This document shows, one piece after another, positions 1-8,688 of a DNA stretch of 21,962 bases (the first letter of the stretch is position 1; every line of letters starts with the position of its first letter). A model generated the notes under the pieces. That model worked only from the letters and a program-made list of their open reading frames with translations. It searched no databases and had not been told where the DNA came from. The translations under genes and the position numbers were made by a program. Source of the DNA: Chara braunii (lineage: Eukaryota; Streptophyta; Charophyceae; Charales; Characeae); the NCBI GenBank assembly GCA_003427395.1, contig BFEA01000036.1, forward strand, positions 3,784,673 through 3,806,634. Direction: 5' to 3'.

Positions 1-63
<63 letters not shown>

Positions 64-68
64 AGAGA
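1..68. repeat. GA dinucleotide microsatellite
   Basis: An uninterrupted GA/AG run starts at the window edge and decays after base 60 (GCTAGAGAGAC). It probably continues outside the window, so its true length is unknown. Confidence 0.97.
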
Positions 69-309
69 GACGGGATGTGCTGGAGTGGTGCCTTTCTTCT
101 ATTCTTCTGATAAATTTTGGTATCTGGCGCAAGTCGCCCTAACTTTTTGGATCGGCATTTCACATTTTTTCTTGTTTTCGTCCCTCAGGATTGACGAGTG
201 GTTGTTTACCCCATTTTTCTCCGCCCACTTTATGAATTGGCAACCTGATTGACTAATCACTGTTGATCGAATGTTGCATGGGCTCTGACCAATGGCCGAA
301 GAAGTGATG

Positions 310-669
310 CATGAACAACGATTTCGTCAAAACGGACATATTTTATTTTTTGAACGAAATTGAAAACTCAAAAATTGGCCCGATTTAGGTCGATATTTTC
401 AGCTCCAAGGGGTACGGCGTTCTGAAAACGCCCTACACCCTGGATGCAAACTAAGTCCAAATACATCCAGAGGGGTACCGTAACGGCGTTTTCAAAACGC
501 CGTACCCCCTGGACTCCAGCTAAGTCCAGATACAACCAAGGGGTCCGTCGTTTTAAGGACGTCGGACCCTCAAGAGCTTGAAATTTCCACCTAAATCTCT
601 CTAATTTATGAGGTTTCAATTTTGTTCAAAAAAAAATATATGTCCGTTTTGACGAAATTGTTGTTCATG
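310..669. mobile_element. 360-bp foldback (inverted-repeat) element
   Basis: The left end (CATGAACAACGATTTCGTCA, from 310) matches the reverse complement of the right end, which finishes at 669. The match extends about 65 bases inward on each side. The two halves continue to resemble each other through GGGGTACGGCG / AAACGCC blocks, so nearly the whole element is one large imperfect palindrome. The middle also has direct-repeat character: CTAAGTCCA blocks recur near 450 and 520. The four bases GATG lie just outside both ends (306-309 and 670-673) and may be a target duplication, but four bases can match by chance. No transposase frame is present, so it would be non-autonomous. Superfamily not assigned. 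Confidence 0.75.
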
Positions 670-673
670 GATG

Positions 674-1059
674 GTTGCCAAGTCCTTTTTTTTTGCTAAT
701 TGTGTGTGTTCAAAGTTGGATGCATGGATGTTTGGTGTGTTTTTGTCTGAGTACAAACCAGACGAGCATACTAGATGATTAGATGTTTGTCTCACGATAG
801 GATTGCCCGCCTTTGGATTAACAAGCCAGTGTGCACCGGTTGTGAGCTGCTGGTCTGCATCCACCCGACCGAAGGACAGGTCTTATGCACGCACGTGTAA
901 GGCCAACTTTGGAAGGTTGTTACTTACACGCGTGTCTTGAAAACCTGTACTCAGCCCAACTTTCCGAATGTTCGAATTTCCGCCCCACCCTGCAGTATGA
1001 ATATTGAAATCCCCTTTCGTATCATTGACCTTGAGTGCCTGAGGGATCGAGAATTCTAG
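674..1059. other. Intergenic stretch, nothing recognised
   Basis: No open frame with coding character, RNA gene or clear repeat was recognised here. A TAG at 1057-1059 closes the forward frame that opens downstream. Confidence 0.5.
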
Positions 1060-1080
1060 GAATATTGGGAACACATTTGG

Positions 1081-1701
1081 TTGGGTGCACGATCAAGGGT
1101 GAAACCTCCAAAATTTGCCTACCTTATAGGGAACGAACGCATTTGCGAGTGGGATATTGACCAGGCCTTGGGACGTATCCCCCATCTCCCCGGCTGCCCT
1201 AGCTCAAGCACGTGTCACGTCGTCGTGGAACCCGGAATCATTATCCTGGGGACCAAATTCCCTCCCTATCACCGCATCCTGCCATTTCACTCCCTGACCA
1301 TCGTCCCCTGGCGCGCAATCGGTCCCTACTGGCCCCAACCCCCGTGTCCGGAGTGCCTGCAAGACCACGATTACCGAGCCTCCGACTTCATCCGGCGCAC
1401 TCGCTTGGAGGAAGAACGGCGGGCGCACAGCCTTGTGCTGAGGCCGGCCACGTCAGATTCCGAGACCTGCGACGTTAGACGCCGGCAGGTGATCAGCCAA
1501 AGGGATAGCCATCGTGTCTCGACGTACACTAAATACGAGTCCGACCCAGGCAACGAAACCAACGAAGGCGTTAGCTCCGCCCTCCGAAGCGTAAAACGGG
1601 ACTTCGACCCGTGCCTACCCACTTGCATTCGTATTCCTGAAACTTGTCACAGGAGATCTCAGTTCCGACTTGGGACTCCGAGTCCACCCCCACTTTCATG
1701 A
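1081..1701 (+). CDS. Unrecognised open reading frame, about 206 codons
   Basis: An open frame runs from just after a TAG at 1057 to a TGA ending at 1701; the first usable start is TTG at 1081, not ATG. The segment is clearly GC-richer than its surroundings, and GC-rich DNA keeps other frames open too (two on the minus strand and one more on the plus strand overlap it), which weakens the coding case. The product would be rich in Pro, Arg and Cys, with Pro/Trp runs in the middle (for example PYWPQPPCPECLQ) and many charged residues after. I recognise no domain, signal peptide or membrane segment. It could be an exon fragment of a host gene, a decayed transposon frame, or a chance frame. Confidence 0.2.
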   Translation: MGARSRVKPPKFAYLIGNERICEWDIDQALGRIPHLPGCPSSSTCHVVVEPGIIILGTKFPPYHRILPFHSLTIVPWRAIGPYWPQPPCPECLQDHDYRASDFIRRTRLEEERRAHSLVLRPATSDSETCDVRRRQVISQRDSHRVSTYTKYESDPGNETNEGVSSALRSVKRDFDPCLPTCIRIPETCHRRSQFRLGTPSPPPLS

Positions 1702-2465
1702 AATCATTGGCACACCCCCTTTTCGCACTTCCAGGCCCACTCCCACTCCGATCAGGAAGTCACGTTGGGCTTGAGGTTGGGCGTCACAACATCATCTGAA
1801 CGGGGACAATAGCATTACTAAGATTGGTAGGGATCGGAGGGGCAGAATTAGCAGAGAACCGGCTATTGGGGAGCCGCAGCGGACAATACCTAGCGAAATG
1901 ACAAGTTATAAGGAAGGAAGAGGAGGCCATATTGGCAGCCATGGAAGTAGGTCAACGAATGTCAAAACATGAGCACTTGGAAGCAACTGAAGCATAGTAC
2001 TACTGCTACGTTGGTTACCTCGTGAAAGCAAGTTGTCTGACAAGCACCAACTGTAATAGTAATGACATTCATAGCCTCAACCACAGACATGAAACCAGCC
2101 AGGGGGAGTACGAAGCGGAGAAGATAGGAAAAAGGGACATGGACCACCAGAAGACATCGTCAAGAAGATGAACTCGTGTAGTGTATTCTTCGTGCCTTAC
2201 TGAGTCCGAAGGCGCGTTAGAGATTGCATGTATCGCTCTGATGTTATATGCACCACCTGAACCATTCCTAAGAGTCTAAGCCATTACTCGTTGACTTAGA
2301 GAATCATTTCCTTCAGCCACCACATAATCGAGTTGGTTATCCTCAAGGACACTGAGAAGATAATGAAACTCCGAAGTTGCGGACACTGTGTTATTGCTCA
2401 AATGAGAAAGCATGAAGAGCAAGTAACGGACGTGAAGCATCTGTATGGCGAGCGACCCTACGGGT
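1702..2465. other. Unannotated stretch
   Basis: No credible gene. The minus strand near 2245-2262 carries an ATCAGAGCGA string resembling the plant initiator-Met primer-binding site, but no pair of long terminal repeats or pol frame was found next to it. Confidence 0.4.
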
Positions 2466-2541
2466 TTCGACTGCCCGCTGTAACCACCACTCTTCAGGGG
2501 GTCTATTTCGACTGCCTGCCATAACCAGCACTCTTCAGGGG
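2466..2541. repeat. Two-copy direct repeat, about 40 bp
   Basis: TTTCGACTGCC(C/T)GC is followed in both copies by a nearly identical stretch ending in CACTCTTCAGGGG. The copies begin near 2466 and 2507 and differ at a few positions. Confidence 0.75.
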
Positions 2542-2580
2542 TCCTGTCTGTTAGGACGGAGTAAAGCACTCTATAGCTTG

Positions 2581-2654
2581 CCAAAGGAAGTCCTACGGTA
2601 CCTTCCCAAAGGAAATCCTACGGTACCTTCCCAAAGAAAGTCCTATGGATAGGA
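2581..2654. repeat. 25-bp tandem repeat, three units
   Basis: The unit CCAAAGGAAGTCCTACGGTA plus CCTTC occurs at 2581-2605 and 2606-2630, with a third, diverged and slightly shorter unit to 2654. A looser duplication follows at about 2655-2730, where AGTCAAAAGGAACT occurs twice. Confidence 0.9.
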
Positions 2655-2888
2655 AAAGCCTAGAAAAGGGCTCGAGTCAAAAGGAACTCGACAGCCTAGG
2701 AACGGGTTCAAGTCAAAAGGAACTGAAGAGGAAATGGCCCAAAGAAAGCCGGACCACAGAAACAGCACCGACTACTACCGAGTACAAAGTACAAAGTCCT
2801 ACAGCAATAGGAAGCACTACCTCGACATCAGCATGTCAGCATGGGCCTGGGTAGTTGAGCGACTCCCCAAATGCAAATGACCACGTAA

Positions 2889-3011
2889 GGGCCTCGCCAC
2901 ACCACTCTCGAAATGTGACAAAGACAAAAATGTGTCGGGTGCATCTGGTTATGTTCTAGACGGAAGTTCATTCTCATTTTGCACATTTTCGAGAGTGATG
3001 TGGCGATGCCC
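2889..3011 (-). mobile_element. Family-1 MITE (Tourist / PIF-Harbinger-like), copy A
   Basis: This 123-bp element has terminal inverted repeats: left GGGCCTCGCCACACCACTCT, right (reversed) GGGCATCGCCACATCACTCT. It is flanked by a 3-bp duplication, TAA at 2886-2888 and 3012-3014. The GGGCC-type end and a TAA/TTA duplication fit the PIF-Harbinger (Tourist) pattern. The asymmetric centre runs opposite to copy G, hence the minus strand. There is no coding capacity. Confidence 0.82.
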
Positions 3012-3136
3012 TAAACACCTCAGGACCGTGGAAAGGTACACGCACGCACCATAGCGTTTGGCCTTTTCACCTTTGTTTGCGCGGTGCGGGGACGTCGTAC
3101 GCCTTTCCAAAGGTGCTCGCCGCCTTCGCGACCTCC

Positions 3137-3195
3137 GCGCGCCGAGGCTCCCCGCCTTGGCTACCTCCGCATGCCGAGGCTCCCCGCCTTCGCTA
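3137..3195. repeat. Two-copy GC-rich direct repeat
   Basis: GCCGAGGCTCCCCGCCTT is present twice, about 33 bp apart, each copy followed by a GCTAC block. It lies in a short GC-rich patch between MITE copies A and B. Confidence 0.75.
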
Positions 3196-3290
3196 CAGGC
3201 AGTTCCTGGGAAAAACGAGTGTTATTGGCGGGAAATGAGCCGCCAAATTATCGCCATCTCTCTCCCTATTGGTCGGGATACACGCACTTC

Positions 3291-3416
3291 AGGCATCGGC
3301 GCACCACCCTCGAAATGTGCAAAAGGAGGATGAACTTCCGCTAGAACACGGCCAGATGCACCGGCCACATTTTTGTCTCTCTCAGACCTCGAAATGTTTT
3401 GAGTTCGGGTGTCGCC
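3291..3416 (+). mobile_element. Family-1 MITE, copy B (decayed right arm)
   Basis: The left arm (GCACCACCCTCGAAATGTGC) and the centre (ACTTCCGCTAGAACACGGCC, then GATGCA and CACATTTTTGTCT) match copies A and G. The right arm is diverged and its end is approximate. No clear target duplication. Confidence 0.65.
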
Positions 3417-3434
3417 CACGTGTCGTCGTTATTC

Positions 3435-3556
3435 CAGCCTCGCTGCACTACTCTCCAAATGTGAAAAATGAGACTGAATCCACCGCTAGAACATGTAAAG
3501 ATACATTGGCAACGTTGTTGTCTTTTGCGCATGTCGAGAGTAGTGCAGCGAGGCCC
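3435..3556 (+). mobile_element. Family-1 MITE, copy C (CTGC stem variant)
   Basis: The left arm CCTCGCTGCACTACTCTC and the right arm GAGAGTAGTGCAGCGAGG are exact reverse complements over the stem. Against copies A and G, three stem positions differ in both arms (CGCCACACCAC versus CGCTGCACTAC). The centre contains CCGCTAGAACATGTAAAGAT and TTGTCTTTTGCGCATG. No clear target duplication. Confidence 0.75.
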
Positions 3557-3687
3557 AAGGAACCGAAAAGGAGCAGCGACCGGCTGGATTTTGCCCGTGG
3601 AAAGGTCCAGGTGCACGAGCGTCCTTTTTTCGTTTTTTTTTTTTTTCCTCCTGCGTTCCACCCCGCCGCGCCGCGCCAAAACTGACG

Positions 3688-3921
3688 GTCCTCGGCCAGG
3701 CGAACCGTCACTTGCCAGATGTGAAAAGGACAAAAGTTATTGCCGATGTATCTTTGAATTTTCTAGCAGAAGGTGCATTCTCCATTCTGAGCATTTGGCT
3801 GGGGGTCCTCGGCCAGGCGAACCGCCACTTGCCGAATGTGAAAAGGACAAAAGTTATTGCCGATGTATCTTTGAATTTTCTAGCAGAAGGTGCATTCTCC
3901 ATTCTGAGCATTTGGCTGGGG
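3688..3921 (-). repeat. 117-bp tandem duplication of a family-1-like element (copies D and E)
   Basis: Two head-to-tail 117-bp units, 3688-3804 and 3805-3921, differ at only about three positions. Read on the minus strand, their centre contains the family-1 landmarks TTCTGCTAGAAAAT, AGATACATCGGC and CTTTTGTCCTTTTC. Their stems are shorter and diverged. The near identity suggests a recent tandem duplication, not two insertions. Confidence 0.8.
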
Positions 3922-4410
3922 GTCCGTCTGCGAGTGCCGAGAGGAAAAATGTAGAAGTGCAACTTCCCAGGAAAAGCGGCAAGATGCATCTATGACTACG
4001 AATAGCAGCGGATGCATCTGGCCACCACTCGAAGGAACATGCACTCATGTTGCTTTTTTGTTTTTCGTTTTTTTCTCCGTTTCGACAGTGGTATGGCAAG
4101 GCCTTGTCCAAAATAGTTCCAAGGAAAACAACAGAATAGGAAAGCTGACAAGCCGACGACAAGGCGCAACCAGTTCACACTTGGACTTCCTATTAAGTAT
4201 CTGGAGATAGATTCCGTCAGATTCAGTTCAGAGAAGTCCAATGTGAGTACTGACTTGAACATTACTTCTCAAATGAAATAATTCTGAATTACCTGTAGCC
4301 AGTGAACTCGATGATGATATCTGCCCTCAAGACCGTCGCCTACTGTTGCTGCACGAACGAACGTTGTGCTCCTCCCTCCCCCCACGAAAGAAGACGGGGG
4401 GTTATCCCAC
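3922..4410. other. Unannotated stretch
   Basis: Possible remnants of family-1 central sequence (GGATGCATCTGG near 4009) occur close to the left end. Otherwise no gene or clear repeat was recognised. Confidence 0.4.
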
Positions 4411-4482
4411 ATAATATTCTCCCTTCCTCGCTCCTCCCCCTCCCCCTCCCCCTCCCCCTCCCCCCGTTCCCCCTCCCCCTGG
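4411..4482. repeat. Polypyrimidine (CCCCCT)n tract, G-quadruplex-prone
   Basis: CCCCCT units repeat with little interruption at about 4433-4480, preceded by CT-rich sequence. The minus strand has at least six runs of five or more G separated mostly by a single A, which meets usual G-quadruplex motif rules. The open frames across it (Leu/Pro on one strand, Gly/Glu/Arg on the other) are composition artefacts. Confidence 0.9.
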
Positions 4483-4637
4483 CCAAAACACAGGGGGCTA
4501 TAATGTATGTACGGCGACTGGTGTACCCAGCCCCCCCCTTCCTTCGCCGATCCCTCCAATGCAAAACGACAACGCGTTACAACGGGTGACGTATATAAAT
4601 ATACCGTCATGGGTGTAGGCCTTGTAGGGTGAATCCA

Positions 4638-4735
4638 GGGCAAGGTCCCACTTGCACGGATTAAGAGATTGTGGCCGTTGATCTTTGCTATCTACGGTCA
4701 ATATCGCTTAATTCGTGTAAGTGGGTCCTAGGCCC
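4638..4735. mobile_element. Family-4-like 98-bp hairpin element
   Basis: The left end GGGCAAGGTCCCACTTGCAC pairs with the right end, which reads GGGCCTAGGACCCACTTACA in reverse complement. The inverted repeat reaches about 32 bp per side, through GATTAAG. The GGTCCCACT core is shared with the elements at 6833 and 7535. No target duplication is obvious. Confidence 0.65.
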
Positions 4736-5331
4736 CGGACTCCCGGTAAGTATCAGATGATGAGCTCAAACCGTCCCGCACACAGCCATGTTGGGCCAAG
4801 GTCCCGCTCAACGCGAGGGGATTCATCGTACGTGGCGATATAAATTACGAAGAGCTGGTGTAATCTATATTGAATTGACCCAAAATGGGTCAGACGCAAG
4901 AAGAAGGGGGGAGGTAAAAGAAGATGGGGGCCCTTTTTTTCTCTATCAGGCCTGAAAACTGCCTTGCAGACGGAATCTGATGTAATCAAACTGAGATCGA
5001 CTCGGAAGCAAACGGTGACAGTGTGAAATGGGTGCTGTCTTGTGAAAAAAATGGGAGGACCCAGGAGGGCCTACGGTAGTCAGACTGAAGTAGGTGGGCT
5101 CTACCATGAGAATTGAGGCGACACCAACTGTCCCAGTTCTGGGGTTGGTACACCCCTGGGGCCATGTCCCACTTGTCAAGGTTTACAAGTTCCGCTTTCG
5201 AGTATACATATGGCTCCCTGCTATCCGATCTGAAAATCGAACGGCCACAGTGTGACCACGTTGATCAAACAACATAAAACGAGACCCTCGCAAGTTGGAC
5301 AAGTCCCCTGAACAGTTTAAAAGTGAAATAC
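4736..5331. other. Unannotated stretch with isolated family-4-like termini
   Basis: GGGCCAAGGTCCC at about 4793 and GGGGCCATGTCCCACTTG at about 5158 resemble family-4 ends but lie in the same orientation, so they do not define an element. No gene recognised. Confidence 0.4.
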
Positions 5332-5342
5332 AGAACTGAGTT

Positions 5343-5380
<38 letters not shown>

Positions 5381-5387
5381 GTTCAAA
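5332..5387 (+). repeat. Poly-A run between perfect 15-bp direct repeats
   Basis: AGAACTGAGTTCAAA occurs at 5332-5346 and again at 5373-5387, with nothing between but adenines. A perfect direct repeat of this length flanking a poly-A run is the footprint expected from a target-primed reverse transcription event that copied only a poly-A tail. Replication slippage is an alternative. Confidence 0.8.
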
Positions 5388-6254
5388 CTCCAAACTCCAT
5401 TCGAAGCGGATGAGTTAAGCATTAGAATGCCGAATTACGTAGGGCGGGTCAGTTGGATGATGTCTTTTTTCCGTTTTTGTTTTTCTTTGGGATGATAATA
5501 TTTCAAGGCTGTCGCGCTTTTCTTAAAAATAAACTAGAAAAATTAATGCGACCTGGTTCTCACATGGCCACTGCTCAGGCCCATCACTTTCTGGGGCAGG
5601 TGAGTCATTTGCAACAATACCATAATAAATCGGTATCTTTGCTTGTTTTTATATATATATATATATACACATTGCAATTTGCAACAAAATTATAATTTTA
5701 TTATTTTATATACGTTAAAATGCAGGGGCAGGTGAAAAGTACCTGGATGAGTCACTTTGTTGAGCTATTTCCTACAAAATGAATGTAATATAATGAGAAT
5801 GACGGAGTTTCATTTACATAGTAGGTACTAGGTACGGTAAAAACAGAGTGAAATAAAAAAAAGAAAGAAAGGAAAAAAAAAACAGAATGAAGTGGTTGAT
5901 GAGTGATTTCCGTCGAGTGAAAAATGATGATAGGAAGAAGTGCTGGAATTGCCACGGTGTCAAAAAAAAAAAAAAAAAAAAAATTACTACGGTGGCGGCG
6001 AGCATCGGCGATGTGGTACCATAGGTGCTGGGCAGGCTTTTTTTTTTTTTTGGGGGGGGGGGGGTAACTACGGCGCAGTCACGTTTTCAGTTCTAACTTC
6101 TAAATCCGTTTCAGGCATCCCTCGAATACCACACAGCCCCACCCGACCCTAAATCTGGGTTGGATACATTCACGATTTTCCCCGCTTTGGAGGAAAACTC
6201 GCGAACCCGTGACTGAAGCGCATTTGAAACTGAAAACCTTGCCTGCGCCCAAGT

Positions 6255-6295
<41 letters not shown>

Positions 6296-6440
6296 GGAGC
6301 TTCTCCTTCGCTGGCGTAGATGGTTATATAGCCTTTGAAAGGTTGTTCAAGTTCTTTGTATTTGTTTTGTTGTTTTCTTTTTGATACGGAGGTCTTTCAT
6401 CCGCTAATTATAGATTTTTTGACATTTATCAATCACTGTG
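5388..6440. other. Low-complexity intergenic region
   Basis: It contains a (TA)n run near 5648-5668, A-rich stretches at 5855-5882, poly-A at 5962-5983, a poly-T/poly-G run at about 6040-6064 and poly-T at 6262-6293. The short frames here are homopolymer artefacts. No gene recognised. Confidence 0.6.
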
Positions 6441-6559
6441 GGCAGAGTGACACTAGGACATTCCTGGATGTACATGGCGACTATTCCGACCAGCTATGAA
6501 TGGATGTATGTGACCGCAAATTTGTCCAAAAATAAGTCCAGGAAGGCGTACGTGCCTCC
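6441..6559 (+). mobile_element. Family-2 short element, copy 1 (diverged)
   Basis: The order GGATGTACATGGCGACTATT, then ATGTATGTGACCGCAAATTT, then AAGTCCAGGAAG matches the copies at 8690 and 9086. The ends are eroded, and a family-3 element abuts or overlaps the right side at 6549. Confidence 0.5.
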
Positions 6560-6658
6560 CCCGAACAGAAGGCACGGTCATTTTGGCTGTATTTGGGGTT
6601 AGTTTCAGTCTAGGTACGGTGGTATTTGCCTCGCGTTCAAGTAGGGGGAAGAATGCAC
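6549..6658 (+). mobile_element. Family-3 hairpin element, diverged copy
   Basis: GCCTCCCCCGAACAGAAGGC, then ACGGTCATTTTGGCTGTATT, and at the other end GTTCAAGTAGGGGGAAGAA, parallel the hairpin at 11161-11276 in the same order. The stem is imperfect. Confidence 0.55.
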
Positions 6659-6832
6659 TGTGATTATACCCTGAGAAAGTTTACGTGAAGGAATGCCTTC
6701 TGTCTGCAAAGGTAGATTATATTATCATTTTTATTATTATTTTTGTAATAAAAATTTTAAAGCGGAATCTCTCACTTTCCTTATGTCAAGAAAAAGTAGA
6801 GGGTGGTGAGCTCACAGTTCTACCTGGAGCAT

Positions 6833-6986
6833 GGTCCCACTAGCAACCGGGATTGGATTGAGATCCTGAATCTGGGCGTGTTTTAGGCAGAGATGCAGAA
6901 AAGGAGTTCAATCTCGATTTTCCGCACTTGTCCACAAACGCGGCCAGATTCAGGCGTTCAATCCAATTCTCTTTGCTAGTGGGACC
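6833..6986. mobile_element. Family-4 foldback element, 154 bp
   Basis: GGTCCCACTAGCAA at the left is mirrored by TTTGCTAGTGGGACC at the right. The arms keep pairing (ATTGGATTGA, CCTGAATCTGG) for about 55 bp, leaving a loop of about 45 bases. A transcript would form one long, nearly perfect hairpin. No target duplication found. Confidence 0.8.
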
Positions 6987-7012
6987 TCACCCCCGGAAAG
7001 TGAGGCCAGTAC

Positions 7013-7100
7013 TCAGGGCGTACCCACACCAGGACTGTCTTAAATGTAAGGTATCTGACCGCATTTAAGTCCGGACCTGTACGTATCAGGCTGTAATTCC
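7013..7100 (+). mobile_element. Family-2 short element, partial copy 2
   Basis: CTCAGGGCGTACCCACACCA, then GGTATCTGACCGCATTTAAG, matches the family-2 left end and centre. GCATTTAAGTCCGGACCTGT appears again at about 7139, so the element is partly duplicated. CGTAGCATCGTGTTCGGTCC at about 7161 resembles the flank of the family-3 unit at 11281. Confidence 0.5.
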
Positions 7101-7339
7101 GTCCAGAAATAAGCAAAAAAGTGCTATCAGCAACTATGCGCATTTAAGTCCGGACCTGTACGTAGCATCGTGTTCGGTCCCTGTAGTTTTTTTTTTTTCG
7201 TAATATTTTAACACCAAGAAAAAAAATTATATTTGCTCGCCCCGTTTCTTTTGTTTCCAAATTTAATTCACATTTCCAAGGACTTGTATTGTTCCATTTC
7301 ATTTCTCTTTATTTTTACCGATCTCATTTCGGAGCAAGG

Positions 7340-7485
7340 CAGGCCGCGGCAGCTTTTTTTTTTTTTCTTCTCTTTTTTTTCCCCCCGGTTAGGGGAGCCA
7401 GTGCTCAGCTTCCGGTTAGCAAACGAAGGCGCAAAAAAAAAAAAAGAAAAAAAAAAAAAGAAGCAAGAAAAAGAAGAAGCATCTT
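7340..7485. repeat. Polypyrimidine followed by polypurine low-complexity tracts
   Basis: A T/C-rich run (about 7354-7387) is followed by an A/G-rich run (about 7430-7480). The Phe-rich and Lys-rich frames here are artefacts of these tracts. Confidence 0.85.
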
Positions 7486-7534
7486 CACACCGCTGCTTAG
7501 TATGTTCACCTAGATTCCCTATCCCATCTTGCCG

Positions 7535-7702
7535 GGGCCGAGGTCCCACTAGCAAAAAGGATAGGTTCGAGCTTGTGAATCTGGATGTGTTTTAGGCAGA
7601 GATGCAGAAAAGCAGTTCAATCTCAATTTCCTGCACCTGTTTACAAACACGTCCAGATTCAGGTATTCGATCCGATCCTCTTTGCTAGTGGGACCACGGC
7701 CC
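7535..7702. mobile_element. Family-4 foldback element, 168 bp
   Basis: Second full copy. The termini extend outside GGTCCCACTAGC to GGGCCGA on the left and GGGCCGT (reverse complement) on the right. The interior shares GTTTTAGGCAGAGATGCAGA and CAGTTCAATCTC with the 6833 copy. The GGGCC terminus recalls PIF-Harbinger ends, but no matching 3-bp target duplication is visible. Confidence 0.8.
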
Positions 7703-8459
7703 TTAAACACCCTACTAATTCGCAATTTCCTGTCCGAAATAACAGCTGGTAATTGATCATTGATTCTCCTCCTTTTTTTTTTTTTTTTTTTTTTCATTCA
7801 GCTGCGTGGCCAGCTGAACTGGCGTATATTCTTTCGCCTTTTATTATTATTATTATTATTATTTTTGTAATTTATTATTGTTATTATTTTTGTATTTTTT
7901 TCGCCTTTTAATTCTTTCCTTAACTCGCCCAAAGGTTCAGCATCCCTACCCTTTCCGCCCGCCCCCCTCAAATCAATACACTTTCGAAATTTTCAAGGGG
8001 TGGTACGAGGAGCCCCCTTTGCAGTTGTTACACCCATGGCCATGAGCTGTTTAAGTAAATAACTCTGAACGTATTCCTAGACTTAGTGAGCGAAAACAAT
8101 AAGAAATTAGTTCAAGAAGTACTAAAAAAGGTGCTAGTGGCAAAGGTACGCCTTGAGGTAGTAAAAAACTCAAGAATTTACCCGGGACTGGTAAATTCGA
8201 AGATGATATTTCGCCCTTGAAAAAAAAAAAAAAAAAAAAAAAAGGAAACCCGGATCCCAGGAGGAAAGAAAGCCAAAAAAAAAAAAAAAAAAGCATCCGA
8301 GGACGAGGGCCGCTGATCTGCCGTAGAAATCGAGGACCTGGCCACAACGCTCGATGTGAATGGTTATTCCTTCTCCCCTTCTCGAGCAGTGTGATGGTGT
8401 GTACACTCGATAACAGTTCTGTCTGATGAGCATGTCATTCTGTTGATTGTGTTAACAAT
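7703..8459. other. Low-complexity intergenic region
   Basis: It contains poly-T near 7772-7794, an (ATT)n microsatellite at about 7839-7866 and poly-A runs at 8220-8243 and about 8275-8292. Bases before the 8220 poly-A (GACTGGTAAATTCGAAGATG) resemble those before the 9270 poly-A (CACTGGTAGGTTCGAAAAAG), possibly a shared 3' end of a short retroelement. No gene recognised. Confidence 0.55.
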
Positions 8460-8552
8460 CTACGACAACGCTTTGGCGAGTGTATCTTTCCATGTTCCTG
8501 GGACAGATACATTCTGATTTTGCGCATTTGCTGAGTGGTGTGGCGAGCCCCG
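8460..8552 (-). mobile_element. Family-1 MITE, copy F (truncated)
   Basis: Read on the minus strand it starts with CTCGCCACACCACTCAGCAA and continues GCGCAAAATCAGAATG, AACATGGAAAGATACA. The other arm is missing, so it is an end-truncated copy. Confidence 0.65.
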
Positions 8553-8688
8553 TACGGACATTGTTACACTCCCTGCTTCAGGGCCGTTGCTGCGGGTCGC
8601 GAGGGACCACAGACCCGTATTCCAAAATTGAATAAAGTTATATAAAAAAAAAAATTGAAAAAAAAAAACCCCTTCCAAAATTGCCATC

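Noticed and set aside
2240-2265. Initiator-Met primer-binding-site-like string (ATCAGAGCGA) on the minus strand
   Set aside because: Three of twelve bases differ from the usual plant site, and neither long terminal repeats nor gag/pol frames could be found around it.
2645-2854. 69-codon frame starting with ATG
   Set aside because: Ser/Lys/Thr-rich low-complexity product arising from short direct repeats; no domain or context supports a gene.
7233-7797. Phe-rich and Lys-rich frames on both strands
   Set aside because: They come entirely from poly-T, poly-A and purine tracts; similar frames at 3468-3995, 8051-9448 and 9619-10838 were dropped for the same reason.
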